From the NCBI GenBank assembly GCA_016933575.1, contig JAFGAR010000088.1, forward strand, positions 186,001 to 250,000: a stretch of DNA of 64,000 bases. The letters run 5' to 3'. The number at the start of each line of letters is the position of its first letter. The first letter of the stretch is position 1. Under the pieces are notes generated by a model that saw only the letters and a program-made list of their open reading frames with translations, made no database searches and had not been told where the DNA came from. A program made the position numbers and the translations under genes. Shown here piece by piece: positions 18,531-27,669 of this stretch. The stretch is from Candidatus Thorarchaeota archaeon (GTDB lineage Archaea; Asgardarchaeota; Thorarchaeia; Thorarchaeales; Thorarchaeaceae).

Positions 18531-18547
18531 GGTTTGTATTTAAGGGC
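18531..18547 (-). promoter_or_regulatory. TATA-like promoter of mcm
   Basis: The minus strand reads GCCCTTAAATACAAACC in the 90-bp gap between gins and mcm, with a leader of about 40-50 bases to the ATG. It would allow mcm-hel308 to be expressed apart from gins. Confidence 0.4.
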
Positions 18548-18562
18548 ACTAATACTCACAGC

Positions 18563-19120
18563 CTATTCTGACATATTTTGGCGCCAACTAGAGAATAATT
18601 CAATTAGTTCTTCACATAACCAACGTTCATGAAGGGCCATTTGCTGCTTCTTCTCAGTATATGCATTGGATTTAGCTACTCGAAGTATCTTTGAAAGTCG
18701 TGTTTCGATTAATGATGGAGGAATTTTCAATAAATCTTCAACTGCTTCATATTCTCGAGGGTCTGTTGATGTCATATCGCTTTGCAACCGCAATATCTTA
18801 CGATTCATTGCTGTGTAGAGAAATGGATGAAATGTCTGGAGCACATGAGGTTTTTTCTCTTCTTCGCGGGATAAATTTTGGAGTCTTCGTAAGGACTCGT
18901 ATGCTGCTTCTGGAGCGACTTCGGCGTATTTTAGTTTGATTAGCTGCTCTATAATCCAGTTCGGTAGTTCAGCCCTATCGCCTTTCTTGTATGAACCTAT
19001 CCTTATACCAGCTACTGGAGTTTCAGGTATATCTTTCAAAAAGATACACTCCCGGATTTCGTTAAGGAAAAGCATCTCAAATCTCTTCATGGCTTCTTTT
19101 GAATCAGTGCAAATTCTCAT
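18563..19120 (-). CDS. GINS complex subunit, Gins23-like
   Basis: A 185-residue GINS subunit, part of the CMG-like replisome that joins MCM and the GAN/RecJ protein. The N-terminal stretch VAGIRIGSYKKGDRAELP followed by NWIIEQLIKLKYAEV is the small beta-rich B domain, and the helical A domain follows (residues about 70-180). The B-then-A order is that of Psf2/Psf3 and archaeal Gins23, rather than Gins51. It is directly upstream of mcm. Confidence 0.8.
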   Translation of the reverse strand: MRICTDSKEAMKRFEMLFLNEIRECIFLKDIPETPVAGIRIGSYKKGDRAELPNWIIEQLIKLKYAEVAPEAAYESLRRLQNLSREEEKKPHVLQTFHPFLYTAMNRKILRLQSDMTSTDPREYEAVEDLLKIPPSLIETRLSKILRVAKSNAYTEKKQQMALHERWLCEELIELFSSWRQNMSE

Positions 19121-19140
19121 GGCTGTACATGTTATCCTAT

Positions 19141-19156
19141 CTTTATCGAGATAAAG
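19141..19156. promoter_or_regulatory. Inverted repeat upstream of gins
   Basis: CTTTATC and GATAAAG arms separated by two bases lie 20 bases upstream of the gins ATG. It could be an operator or simply part of the core promoter. Confidence 0.3.
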
Positions 19157-19221
19157 GCCTTGCTCTACAAACCTGAGTAATAGGGATTAATTACGGTAGT
19201 TAATTCATAGAAAATGGTGAC

Positions 19222-19239
19222 TCCAGAGTTTTCTGGAGA
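19222..19239. promoter_or_regulatory. Operator-like inverted repeat before rfcS
   Basis: Perfect 7-bp arms CTCCAGA and TCTGGAG separated by GTTT end directly at the TATA region of rfcS. A dimeric repressor bound here would block TFB/TBP, or an activator would sit next to BRE. Confidence 0.4.
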
Positions 19240-19242
19240 ATC

Positions 19243-19253
19243 TTTTAAGAGGT
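19243..19253 (+). promoter_or_regulatory. TATA-like box of rfcS-rfcL
   Basis: CTTTTAAGAGG lies about 60 bases before the rfcS ATG and directly after the inverted repeat. It is assigned by resemblance only. Confidence 0.35.
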
Positions 19254-19309
19254 TAATAATGCCTGTTCGAAGTAACTGATGGATTATTACAAAATGGTGG
19301 GAAGCCCTG

Positions 19310-20272
19310 ATGGATTTAGACTTGTGGACTGAGAAATATCGACCTCCTACTCTAAAAGAAATCCTTGGTCAACAGCCAATAATTGAGAGTTTAATGAAAT
19401 TTGTAGAAAGCAAAGCAGTACCTCATTGCCTCTTCACAGGTCCGCCTGGTACGAGTAAAACTACGGCTGCTACTGCAATGGCAAAAGATCTGTTTGGAGC
19501 AAGCCATGAACGTAATTTCATGGAACTCAATGCTAGTGATGAGAGAGGAATTGATGTTGTCAGAAATCAGATTAAGAATTTTGCACGGACCATGCCCTCT
19601 GGAGATGCACCATTCAAGATACTTGTATTGGATGAAGCAGATCATTTGACTGCTGATGCACAACATGCCCTACGGAGAACTATGGAGTCTTATGCTCAAT
19701 CTTGCAGAATGGTTCTAATTTGCAATTATTCAAGTCGAATAATCCCGCCAATTCAATCAAGGTGTGCAATTTTCCGCTTTTCACGATTGGATGATGATGA
19801 AATATCTTCGCGTTTAGAATATATAGCAAAACAAGAAAAATTAAAGCTCGATTCAAATGGAACTAAAGCCATTCTTTATCTTACAGAGGGCGATATGAGA
19901 GCCGCTATAAACTTGCTTCAGGCTGCATCATCAACAGGTCAAGTAATCACAGAGAAGATTGTTTATGCAATTTCCGGTAGAGCAAGCCCCGAAACAATAA
20001 AGACAATGCTTGCTCATGCTCACGAGAGAAAATATACTGATTCTCTTCAATTGCTCAAATCTTTACTACATCATGAGGGTATATCGCCAAATGATTTAGT
20101 CAAACAAATACATAAAGAGGTTCAATCATTGAATCTATCTAATCGACAACAGATGAATGTCTTAGAACAAATAGCTGAAGTCGAGTTTAGAATTGGTGAA
20201 GGTGCTAATGGAGAAATCCAGCTAGGTGCATTGTTGGCATATATAGGGTCGGGCAGTGATACCAGTGAATGA
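19310..20272 (+). CDS. rfcS: Replication factor C small subunit
   Basis: A 320-residue clamp-loader subunit that loads PCNA. It starts with LWTEKYRPPTLKEILGQ, has a P-loop GPPGTSKT at residues 44-51 (Ser replaces the usual Gly before Lys, and Lys and Thr are kept), Walker B LVLDEADHLT and the SRC arginine-finger motif IQSRCAIFRFS. The collar domain follows. It overlaps rfcL, so the two subunits are co-translated. Confidence 0.95.
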   Translation: MDLDLWTEKYRPPTLKEILGQQPIIESLMKFVESKAVPHCLFTGPPGTSKTTAATAMAKDLFGASHERNFMELNASDERGIDVVRNQIKNFARTMPSGDAPFKILVLDEADHLTADAQHALRRTMESYAQSCRMVLICNYSSRIIPPIQSRCAIFRFSRLDDDEISSRLEYIAKQEKLKLDSNGTKAILYLTEGDMRAAINLLQAASSTGQVITEKIVYAISGRASPETIKTMLAHAHERKYTDSLQLLKSLLHHEGISPNDLVKQIHKEVQSLNLSNRQQMNVLEQIAEVEFRIGEGANGEIQLGALLAYIGSGSDTSE

Positions 20273-21485
20273 AGATAGTCTTCCTTGGCCTGAAAAACAC
20301 AGACCAACCAGTCTAAAGTTCATCGTAGGTAACTCGGACACAATAGATATGTTAAAGAAATGGGTCCTATCTTGGAATAAAGGAGTTCCTGATAAACGGG
20401 CTGTTCTGTTAATCGGACCTCCTGGTACTGGGAAGACTGCGACTATTGGAGCTCTGTCACATGATTTGAATATGGAACTGGTTGAATTCAACTCAAGTGA
20501 TAAACGGAATAAGGATAGTATTGAAACACTTGTTTGGAGAGCTGCTTCGCAGCAGACACTTGATGGTCGGTCTCGAATTATACTTTTAGACGAAGTAGAT
20601 GGTCTTTCAGGAACAAGTGATAGAGGCGGAGTTGGTGCAATACAGAAAATCATCAAAGAAACGGTACATCCCATAATGATGACAGCTAATGACCCAGAGA
20701 GTCCTCGATTGAAGGACTTGTTCAAAATTTGTCAAGTCTTTACTTTTGAGCCAATTGATATCAATGAGATTATACAGGTACTAACAAAAATAGTCAGACT
20801 TAACAAAGCTGAAGTTTCTGAAGATGTTATCAACCAAATTGCAGAGAATTCTGCAGGAGACCTTCGTGCAGCAATATCCGATTTGGAAACATATGTGAAA
20901 CGTGGTGTAGTATCAGAATCTATCGAATCAGTAACAAGAGATGTAAGACGCGGAACAGAAGAAACCCTTAGTAGACTTTTCATGACCAATGACTCAGGTT
21001 TCGCTCGAAGAGTGCTGTCTGAGTCCGAATTGGATCATGATATGCTAGTTCTATGGTTAGAAGAGAATCTGCATCTTCATCTTCTTTCTCCAAAGGAATT
21101 GGATCAGGGATTTGAAGCACTATCACTTGCTGATTTGACCTTGGGGAGAATCATGCTAAATCAGAATTGGAAGCTTCTTTCTTACCTGTATGATTTTATT
21201 GCATTAGGTGTCATAGGAAGTAGGACTGAAACACCTTATAGAAAGATTAGTTATTCAAGACCGACATGGCCTCTTCTTGTTTGGCAAGGAAACAAATCGC
21301 GAGATAAACGATCAGATATTCTTTCAGCACTAGCAAGTCTGACAGGTGTTTCTAAACGGAGAGTAATGCAAACCCATTTCGATACTATTACCGAGATAAT
21401 TGGTATCAGACCTGGATTAATCAAAGACTATGCAAGTTGGTTGAATGTTGAGAAAACATCATTGAAGAAGCAAAGTAATCGGTAA
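20256..21485 (+). CDS. rfcL: Replication factor C large subunit
   Basis: A 409-residue clamp-loader large subunit. It has LPWPEKHRPTSLKFIVGN, Walker A GPPGTGKT, Walker B ILLDEVDGL and the C-terminal collar. The start may be GTG at 20256 or GTG at 20265; the latter has GTGAT just upstream. Either way it overlaps the end of rfcS. No PIP box is obvious at the C-terminus (KTSLKKQSNR). The 3' end overlaps convergent truA by 65 bases. Confidence 0.93.
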   Translation: MIPVNEDSLPWPEKHRPTSLKFIVGNSDTIDMLKKWVLSWNKGVPDKRAVLLIGPPGTGKTATIGALSHDLNMELVEFNSSDKRNKDSIETLVWRAASQQTLDGRSRIILLDEVDGLSGTSDRGGVGAIQKIIKETVHPIMMTANDPESPRLKDLFKICQVFTFEPIDINEIIQVLTKIVRLNKAEVSEDVINQIAENSAGDLRAAISDLETYVKRGVVSESIESVTRDVRRGTEETLSRLFMTNDSGFARRVLSESELDHDMLVLWLEENLHLHLLSPKELDQGFEALSLADLTLGRIMLNQNWKLLSYLYDFIALGVIGSRTETPYRKISYSRPTWPLLVWQGNKSRDKRSDILSALASLTGVSKRRVMQTHFDTITEIIGIRPGLIKDYASWLNVEKTSLKKQSNR

Positions 21486-22278
21486 TACCAGACAGAGTTA
21501 GACTTGATCTTCTAAGAAAGTCTTGTCGGGTACTTAGGTATTTGTGGATTCTTCTCAATGCATATTTACTGGATATTAACCGTAGGGGAACAATAGTTTC
21601 TACTAATACGAGATTTTCAGGTGGTGCAGGTTCAATTCCACCACGAAAAGTTCTGTGACTGCCTTTTAGTACTTCTAAAACTACATCAGGTTTTTTCTTG
21701 CCTTGACCAATCTCAGTCAACAGTGTTACAACTTTTCTTACAAATTTCCAGAGAAAGCTCGTTCCAAAAACATCCAAGAAAAAAACTCCAGAAAACTCTG
21801 CAACTGCCATGTTGAGTACAGTAGTGACAGTATTTCGCCTTTCGTCAGGTTTTGATAAGAATTGAAAGTCATTAGAGCCAAGTAGTAAATGAATCGCTTT
21901 TCTTATGTTTTTCAGGTCGATTGTCTTCCAAGAGTCATCAAGAAAGTACCTGTAATGGCGCATCAATACACTTGAACGAGGTTTAAAGTCTTCAGGGGCT
22001 ATTATCTTAGCCCATAGTACAATATCTTCAGGAAGATGTTTGTTAATTCCTTCAATACTGATTTTCCTATCAGTAGTTATTAGAGCTAACTGACCAAGGC
22101 TATGAACACCACGATCAGTTCTTCCGGATAAATGAACGGTTTGAGGTGAGTGTGATTCTCCACTCCATTTTGAAATAGCTCTAATTAGCTCGCCTTGAAC
22201 TGTTCTCAAACCAGGTTGATGTTGTGAACCGTGATAGTGGTCTCCGAGGTAGAACAGACGTGCCAAGTAATCTGGCAT
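21421..22278 (-). CDS. truA: tRNA pseudouridine synthase TruA
   Basis: A 285-residue TruA-type pseudouridine synthase acting on positions 38-40 of tRNA. The catalytic Asp is in LSGRTDRGVHSLGQ, and FLWKFVRKVV is the conserved C-terminal-half motif. The last 20 residues overlap rfcL on the other strand, so the tail may be poorly conserved. It lies downstream of the winged-helix and orc1/cdc6 genes on the same strand. Confidence 0.92.
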   Translation of the reverse strand: MPDYLARLFYLGDHYHGSQHQPGLRTVQGELIRAISKWSGESHSPQTVHLSGRTDRGVHSLGQLALITTDRKISIEGINKHLPEDIVLWAKIIAPEDFKPRSSVLMRHYRYFLDDSWKTIDLKNIRKAIHLLLGSNDFQFLSKPDERRNTVTTVLNMAVAEFSGVFFLDVFGTSFLWKFVRKVVTLLTEIGQGKKKPDVVLEVLKGSHRTFRGGIEPAPPENLVLVETIVPLRLISSKYALRRIHKYLSTRQDFLRRSSLTLSGITDYFASSMMFSQHSTNLHSL

Positions 22279-22294
22279 TCAACAATTTCACTCC

Positions 22295-22579
22295 TTATGA
22301 TTCCCAAAGATCAAAGAAATTTCGTAATGAACGTGCTCGTAGGTCTTCAATCTTGTAGCGATAGATCTTAATCCTGCCAAACTTCTTTTCTTCAATTAAT
22401 CCAGAGCTCATCAATACTTCTAGATGTGACTTTGTAGAACTATGATTTAACTCCACTCTTCTACAGAGCTCGGAGATATTTAGTTCAGTGGCTTTTGCTA
22501 GTTCTTTCAAAATCTTAATTCTCCCTCTAGAGGAAAAAAGATCTTCAATGGCAACCTTTGGAAACTTCTCAGTTTTCAA
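22295..22579 (-). CDS. ArsR-like winged-helix protein
   Basis: A 94-residue winged helix-turn-helix protein. ISELCRRVELNHSSTKSHLE is the recognition-helix region, followed by a wing (KFGRIKIYRYKI). No metal-binding cysteines are arranged as in classical ArsR. It starts eight bases after the stop of orc1/cdc6 and precedes truA, so it is probably co-expressed with the initiator. Its target is unknown; regulation of cdc6 is possible. Confidence 0.75.
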   Translation of the reverse strand: MKTEKFPKVAIEDLFSSRGRIKILKELAKATELNISELCRRVELNHSSTKSHLEVLMSSGLIEEKKFGRIKIYRYKIEDLRARSLRNFFDLWES

Positions 22580-22586
22580 TAGTATT

Positions 22587-23792
22587 TCACAGCTCCTGTG
22601 AATCTAGTATAGTTGTAATGTAGCTCTCCAACATTTCAGCAGGAACTTCAGAAAGCCCAATTAGTGTTGTTTGTCCACGTTGACCACTGCCTGATCGTTT
22701 TGTATCAATAATTCCGTGAGCATTAAGATCTTGAATCCATTCCCAAATTTGAGTGTGGGCTCTAGGTTCTTCATTATACTCCTCGCATGAGGAACGGTAC
22801 ATGTCTTCAACTTCACCCATGGTGACATAGGCGCTGCGAGTTTCTTTTAGTTGACGAGCTGTAGCTAAAAGAAGTAGCTTATGTTGTGGGGAGAGAGTAC
22901 TGAATATTTCTTTTCGTAATTCAGGATGCGTATCTGCCTTTGCTTGTCGTGCATAGTCAGGAACTACAATATCGGTTTGATCATTATCAGCTTGTTTTCC
23001 AGCACGCCAAAGTAATTCTATAGCATATCTTGCATCTCCACGTTCTGCTGCAATGTCTGCGATTACATGTATGGTTTCGTCCATTACTGAGCTTTTCTCA
23101 AATGCCATTTCAACGCGGTTTCGGAGTATATCATATAATGCATCTCTATCATATCTTGAAAAACGTAGAATGTTTCGTTGAAGTGTACTAAGTGTGCTCG
23201 AGTCAAGAATATCTTCATCAAGTGGGATTTTACGACCGATTCCAATCATCGAAACACGCTGACGAGCATTGAGTTGATCGTCTGTGAGTCGGGTCAAATC
23301 ATATAGAATATCAGCCCCTCTCTGTCTGATGAAATAATCAAGTTCATCAAGAATGAGAAGTAAATATCTATCTTCTTCATCGAGAACCTCAACTAACATC
23401 TGTAGGAGTTCTTCTGGTGAGTGACCACGACGAGGAAATTCTGGCTTGAATTCTCTAAGGGCTCGAAGAAAGACAAGATAGGCTGTCTTATTTACACGAC
23501 AATTGATGTGAATATTATGGAGATTGATGTTTCGGCGTTCAGCTGCTTGGACCATCTGTTCAGCAAATCTCTTTGCAACAGCAGTCTTTCCAGTTCCAAC
23601 TGGACCTTCAATGATGAATTTATGACTGGTTCGCCCTGGAGAGTTAATCAATGTCTTAAAATTCTGTGCAAGAGTTCTAAGCTCAGATTGACGGTGAGGA
23701 AGGCTCTCAGGTACATAGTCGATTGATAGGAACTGCTCAGATTTGAAAACACTGCGTTTGCTTAGTTCATCCTCAATATAATCATGCACCAT
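22587..23792 (-). CDS. cdc6: Orc1/Cdc6 replication initiator
   Basis: A 401-residue archaeal initiator that binds ORB elements and recruits MCM. It has the Walker A GPVGTGKT (63-70), Walker B LLLILDELDYF, sensor region SMIGIG and a C-terminal winged helix (residues about 310-400). No ORB is visible in the 200 bases upstream, so the origin is not directly beside the gene. ORB-like elements do occur 19-23 kb to the right, at 42.8 and 47.0 kb. Confidence 0.93.
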   Translation of the reverse strand: MVHDYIEDELSKRSVFKSEQFLSIDYVPESLPHRQSELRTLAQNFKTLINSPGRTSHKFIIEGPVGTGKTAVAKRFAEQMVQAAERRNINLHNIHINCRVNKTAYLVFLRALREFKPEFPRRGHSPEELLQMLVEVLDEEDRYLLLILDELDYFIRQRGADILYDLTRLTDDQLNARQRVSMIGIGRKIPLDEDILDSSTLSTLQRNILRFSRYDRDALYDILRNRVEMAFEKSSVMDETIHVIADIAAERGDARYAIELLWRAGKQADNDQTDIVVPDYARQAKADTHPELRKEIFSTLSPQHKLLLLATARQLKETRSAYVTMGEVEDMYRSSCEEYNEEPRAHTQIWEWIQDLNAHGIIDTKRSGSGQRGQTTLIGLSEVPAEMLESYITTILDSQEL

Positions 23793-24001
23793 AACAGACC
23801 AATGTAATTTTTATCAGAACCACCTTAAAAGCATTTGCGGATTGTACGATTAAAAGTACATTATGAGGGGAGGTTGCCGAAAGTATTGGCGAGCTCCTAA
23901 CTCAAGATCCATATCATTGTCATAAAGACTCATCGGGGTCATAGCAATCATCACTCGCCAAATGATTAGAGGATAGTTCCCCCATAAACTTGACGACAAA
24001 A

Positions 24002-24076
24002 TGGTGCGACCGCCGGGATTTGAACCCGGGTCACAGGCTTGGGAAGCCTGCATCTTAACCCCTAGACAACGGTCGC
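24002..24076 (-). tRNA. tRNA-Gly(CCC)
   Basis: On the minus strand acceptor arms GCGACCG and CGGTCGC pair perfectly. The anticodon stem CAGGC/GCCTG encloses TTCCCAA, giving anticodon CCC. The T-loop is TTCAAAT, and CCA is encoded after the discriminator A. No intron is needed, unlike in the other two tRNA genes of the window. Confidence 0.93.
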
Positions 24077-24099
24077 TGTGCAAATCACTCAGACTGTGG

Positions 24100-24110
24100 T
24101 TGATAAAAGA
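24100..24110 (-). promoter_or_regulatory. TATA box of tRNA-Gly
   Basis: The minus strand reads TCTTTTATCAA, 24-34 bases upstream of the tRNA 5' end, the standard distance. Confidence 0.5.
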
Positions 24111-24172
24111 CTATCGGCAAATGCTATTCGAATTTGTCCTAAGAATATGCTTATCTGACTCCTGTAGTCAAA

Positions 24173-25324
24173 ATGGACTCGAGAGATACGAATATGGCTC
24201 CAAATATACGTACTAATTTCTGGCAGGGAAACCAAGCTTGTGCAGAAGCAGCAATAGCTGCAGGCTGTAGATTCTTTGCAGGTTATCCAATAACACCGGC
24301 TTCTGAGATTGCAGAAATTATGTCCCTTAGACTGCCCAAAGTAAATGGTGTATATATTCAGATGGAAGATGAAATAGCTGCTATTTCTGCTATAATTGGA
24401 GCATCTTGGGGTGGTATAATGACAATGACTGCTACTTCGGGTCCTGGTTTTAGTCTCATGCAAGAAAATCTTGGTTATGCAATAATGACTGAAACTCCAT
24501 GTGTCATTGTTGATGTACAAAGAGGTGGACCTAGCACTGGTCAGGCAACAAAAGCTGCGCAGGGAGATGTTATGCAAGCAAGATGGGGCACTCATGGAGA
24601 CCATGAGATGATTGCATTAGTTCCCAATTCACCTCAGGAAACATACGAACTTACAATTAAAGCATTCAAACTCTCTGAAGAACTTAGACATCCTGTCATT
24701 CTTTTATCCGATGAAATTGTAGCACACTCCAGAGAAAGAGTAGTGGTTGATGTACCATCAAAACCTTTGGTTAAAAGAAGATTTACAAGAAAAGATCAGC
24801 CACCCTTTGGAGGTGTTGATGATGATGGACATGCATTAATGCCAAAATTTGGTGATGGACATAATCTGTTGGTAACAGGTTCAACTCATGATAATGATGG
24901 ATTAAGAAAAACTTCAGAGTCTGAAGCACATGATAAACTTGTTCGGCGGCTCAATCAAAAAATTTGTGATGCACAAAATCTCTTAGAGGATGTTGTAATA
25001 TCTGGTCCAGAAACTGCTGAATGGGGAATTATTTCTTATGGATCAACTTCAAGATCTGTCGATGAATTAATGATTACCAATACTTCTGGTCTAACAATTA
25101 AGTCAATGAGACTGAGAACAGTATGGCCTTTTCCAGATGAATTTGTCAAAGAGTTTAGCTGTACTGTGGATAAGTTGCTTGTACCAGAATTAAACCTTGG
25201 ACAATTGTCAAGAGAAGTTACACGTGTAGTACGAAAAGGAGTTGATGTCGTTTCTTTGAACAAGATTGGGGGAGGACGTATGATAGAGCCACATGAATTA
25301 TTGGATAAAATGAAGCAGTCATAA
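24173..25324 (+). CDS. korA: 2-oxoacid:ferredoxin oxidoreductase alpha subunit (KorA-like)
   Basis: A 383-residue alpha subunit of a 2-oxoglutarate-type ferredoxin oxidoreductase, which oxidatively decarboxylates a 2-oxoacid to acyl-CoA. It starts with FWQGNQACAEAAIAAGCRFF and has GYPITPASEI, TSGPGFSLM and QRGGPSTGQATK, all typical of KorA. No beta or gamma subunit gene is next to it: it is followed by a convergent surface-protein gene that overlaps its 3' end by 289 bases. The holoenzyme partner must be encoded elsewhere. Confidence 0.88.
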   Translation: MDSRDTNMAPNIRTNFWQGNQACAEAAIAAGCRFFAGYPITPASEIAEIMSLRLPKVNGVYIQMEDEIAAISAIIGASWGGIMTMTATSGPGFSLMQENLGYAIMTETPCVIVDVQRGGPSTGQATKAAQGDVMQARWGTHGDHEMIALVPNSPQETYELTIKAFKLSEELRHPVILLSDEIVAHSRERVVVDVPSKPLVKRRFTRKDQPPFGGVDDDGHALMPKFGDGHNLLVTGSTHDNDGLRKTSESEAHDKLVRRLNQKICDAQNLLEDVVISGPETAEWGIISYGSTSRSVDELMITNTSGLTIKSMRLRTVWPFPDEFVKEFSCTVDKLLVPELNLGQLSREVTRVVRKGVDVVSLNKIGGGRMIEPHELLDKMKQS

Positions 25325-27027
25325 TATGATGGTGTTTCTTGTGGAGAGATATTCTCAGGCAGTTCTTCACCAGTACTTGATTCAATGATTATGTTAGATA
25401 ATGTTGTTCTCATCCATATTGTTACGTTAATTGATTCGATGGATGATAAAAAGTATGATGCCGCTGTTTCAAAGTGGATTTTGTGTATACCTGGAACTAG
25501 CCAATAGGGTAGCTGTATGGATATCATTTGTGTCGAATTGAGATTTTCAATAGTTGCAAAGGGGAAGAGTTCATCAAAATAATACAGAGATAGTTTAACA
25601 ATCTCCACGGAATTGTTGTTTTGGTCATACGCGTTCAAGTCGATTTGTATAGATTCGCCATAATATATGGTGTCAATTGAAAAGTTAACATTTAGTTCAC
25701 CAATAATGAACAATTGAAACTCTGGGGATTCAGTTGAGAAATTATAGTACTCACTTTTGCTTTTTATTTGAATTAGATGAGGTCCAACTGATAGATTGTG
25801 CCAAGCTTCTATTTTTTGAAAAGTTATAGAATCTGGAAAAACATCAAAAAGGAGTTCAATTTCGCCTAAATTGTCAGATAATTCTAATGGAATAGATTGG
25901 TTCCAAGTAAAAGTTTCACTAATTATAAATTCAATCGTTACATTACTACCTATGATAACAGACCAGTTGCTCTGTGTTGGATAGAACTGCAGTATGTTTT
26001 TAAAAACAGAAACAATAACGGTTTCCGTCGCTGTTTGGAATTGAGAATTGATAGCGGTAATGTTGATTTGATAAGAACCAGGACCTGTTTGAAAAGGGAT
26101 TACAACTTCATACTCGCCACTACTTTTGTCTGTAAATAGTCCATTACCAAAACTAGAATTCCAAAAAATTGTACTACCTATTATAGCTGTATGATCTTCA
26201 GTTTCGTGATATAGTGAGATATTGGCATATTCAAAGTCACTCCCATCGGGTGACTGACTTAGGATAGAGTCAGGTTTTTGGTCAATTACAATATTAGAAG
26301 CCGCAGGGACGACAGAGATTGTTAGTTCTTTTGAGAATGAGAGAAAATCGTTGTTGCCGAACCCTGTAATTATTAAATCATAAATACCTGGCTCGCTCAA
26401 AGAGCCATTCCAATATAGATTGAAAGTGCCTTCAGAATTGGTTGTTTTATTTTCATTGATAATGGTTTCAAAGCTGGGATTAACGACTTGAATATTGACA
26501 AGTTCATTATTGTAAGTTATATTTTCGTTATGTATACTCTCAACATTCAAAGTAAAAGTAGTACTATTGCCAGATACTGCAGTTAACGGTGTTTCTGGTG
26601 TCACCGTAAGATGACCTCGCATTATTGTTACTATAACACTGTCACCAGCTCCTTGAGACACTGTGTCGAATATTTCCACATTGAATAGTACAAAAGCTTG
26701 AGTTCCGTTTATACCGGGATTGGTATGTTCTGGGAGAATTGAGTACGAGGAGTTCACAAAACGTTCATTTGGTGATGGTGGGATAAAGAACTCGTCTGCA
26801 AAAGCAGGGCCAAGATCGGTTACTACTGCAAAGGAAACATAGCACCATCCCTCGACTCCGAAATCAGCAATTATCTTGGAAACCATGTCAATCGTTTCCC
26901 CTACTTCATAGACCAGTTTATCGGTTTCAAAATATTGAAAATCAAAATAGAATGCTGATGCAGGAATTACCAAACTAAATACGACTATGAAAGATAGTGA
27001 TATTTTTATCAAAGTCTTCTTTTGCAC
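25036..27027 (-). CDS. Secreted Ig-like surface protein, C-terminal anchor apparently missing
   Basis: A 663-residue protein with an N-terminal signal peptide (KKTLIKISLSFIVVFSLVIP then ASAFYF) followed by repeated beta-sandwich, Ig-like segments with recurrent GxYxINITA and FTLN-type strands and many N-x-S/T sequons. The paralogue at 30958-32925 ends in a transmembrane helix and a basic tail, but this one does not: its last 96 residues are antisense to korA and look unlike a designed domain. The true protein may be shortened, or an original 3' end has been lost. It is probably an S-layer-associated or adhesive protein. Confidence 0.6.
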   Translation of the reverse strand: MQKKTLIKISLSFIVVFSLVIPASAFYFDFQYFETDKLVYEVGETIDMVSKIIADFGVEGWCYVSFAVVTDLGPAFADEFFIPPSPNERFVNSSYSILPEHTNPGINGTQAFVLFNVEIFDTVSQGAGDSVIVTIMRGHLTVTPETPLTAVSGNSTTFTLNVESIHNENITYNNELVNIQVVNPSFETIINENKTTNSEGTFNLYWNGSLSEPGIYDLIITGFGNNDFLSFSKELTISVVPAASNIVIDQKPDSILSQSPDGSDFEYANISLYHETEDHTAIIGSTIFWNSSFGNGLFTDKSSGEYEVVIPFQTGPGSYQINITAINSQFQTATETVIVSVFKNILQFYPTQSNWSVIIGSNVTIEFIISETFTWNQSIPLELSDNLGEIELLFDVFPDSITFQKIEAWHNLSVGPHLIQIKSKSEYYNFSTESPEFQLFIIGELNVNFSIDTIYYGESIQIDLNAYDQNNNSVEIVKLSLYYFDELFPFATIENLNSTQMISIQLPYWLVPGIHKIHFETAASYFLSSIESINVTIWMRTTLSNIIIESSTGEELPENISPQETPSYYDCFILSNNSCGSIIRPPPILFKETTSTPFRTTRVTSLDNCPRFNSGTSNLSTVQLNSLTNSSGKGHTVLSLIDLIVRPEVLVIINSSTDLEVDP

Positions 27028-27150
27028 TAGCTAGCACCAGTAAACAGTCTTGATTTTCCCTAAAAAGGACCACATGGAAATAACGACAGGTTTAATTCAA
27101 GACCAAACCAGCCTTTTGATAGTGCCTCCAAGATTATGGAGTAAATTTAC

Positions 27151-27516
27151 ATGGTAATCCGACTCAAAGATGCAATTATTGATTCTGTTGATGACACAGA
27201 AACTAGAAGACTGAGATTGTTGAAAATATCATCAAAAAGTGATGGTGCAGCACTTACTCTTGAACTACCAGAAGCGCTCTGTGGTGCATTAAATACAAGT
27301 GATGTAGTCGATATTGTTGTTGATTCAAAACCAATTCCTAAAAGTGACGCTTCTAAGTTATATATTGAAGGCACAGTGTTCAAGAAATCTGATAAGAAGG
27401 GACTAGAGGTAATTGGTTCGATTGGTGGTCTTCGTTTTGTGATTAATATTGCAAAGGCAACACCAAGCCAGATTAGTACGTTTGATACGGAAAAATTCTA
27501 TCTGACGATTAAATAG
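27151..27516 (+). CDS. rpo8: RNA polymerase subunit Rpo8 (Rpb8-like)
   Basis: A 121-residue beta-rich protein. Strand patterns VDIVVDSKPIP, YIEGTVFKKSDKKGLEVIGSI and GGLRFVI match the OB-fold Rpb8/RpoG family found in crenarchaea and some other TACK/Asgard lineages. It is followed by a terminator-like hairpin and then by a TFB gene, a fitting transcription neighbourhood. The identification rests on pattern and length, without an alignment. Confidence 0.6.
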   Translation: MVIRLKDAIIDSVDDTETRRLRLLKISSKSDGAALTLELPEALCGALNTSDVVDIVVDSKPIPKSDASKLYIEGTVFKKSDKKGLEVIGSIGGLRFVINIAKATPSQISTFDTEKFYLTIK

Positions 27517-27523
27517 ATCTGGC

Positions 27524-27572
27524 AAAAAGGCCCAAGAATACTTTCGGGCACCTCTATCTGACTGGGCTTTTT
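27524..27572 (+). terminator. Terminator-like hairpin after rpo8
   Basis: AAAAAGGCCCA and TGGGCTTTTT form an inverted repeat with a 28-base loop ending in a T-run, eight bases after the rpo8 stop. Confidence 0.4.
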
Positions 27573-27669
27573 GTGTCTATAGTGTGGAGTTTGTTGTTCA
27601 TTCAAGTGAATATCTGACAAGCACTAATGAACAAAGACCTTCTGAAATCCAGTTAGGGAAACGTGTTCG

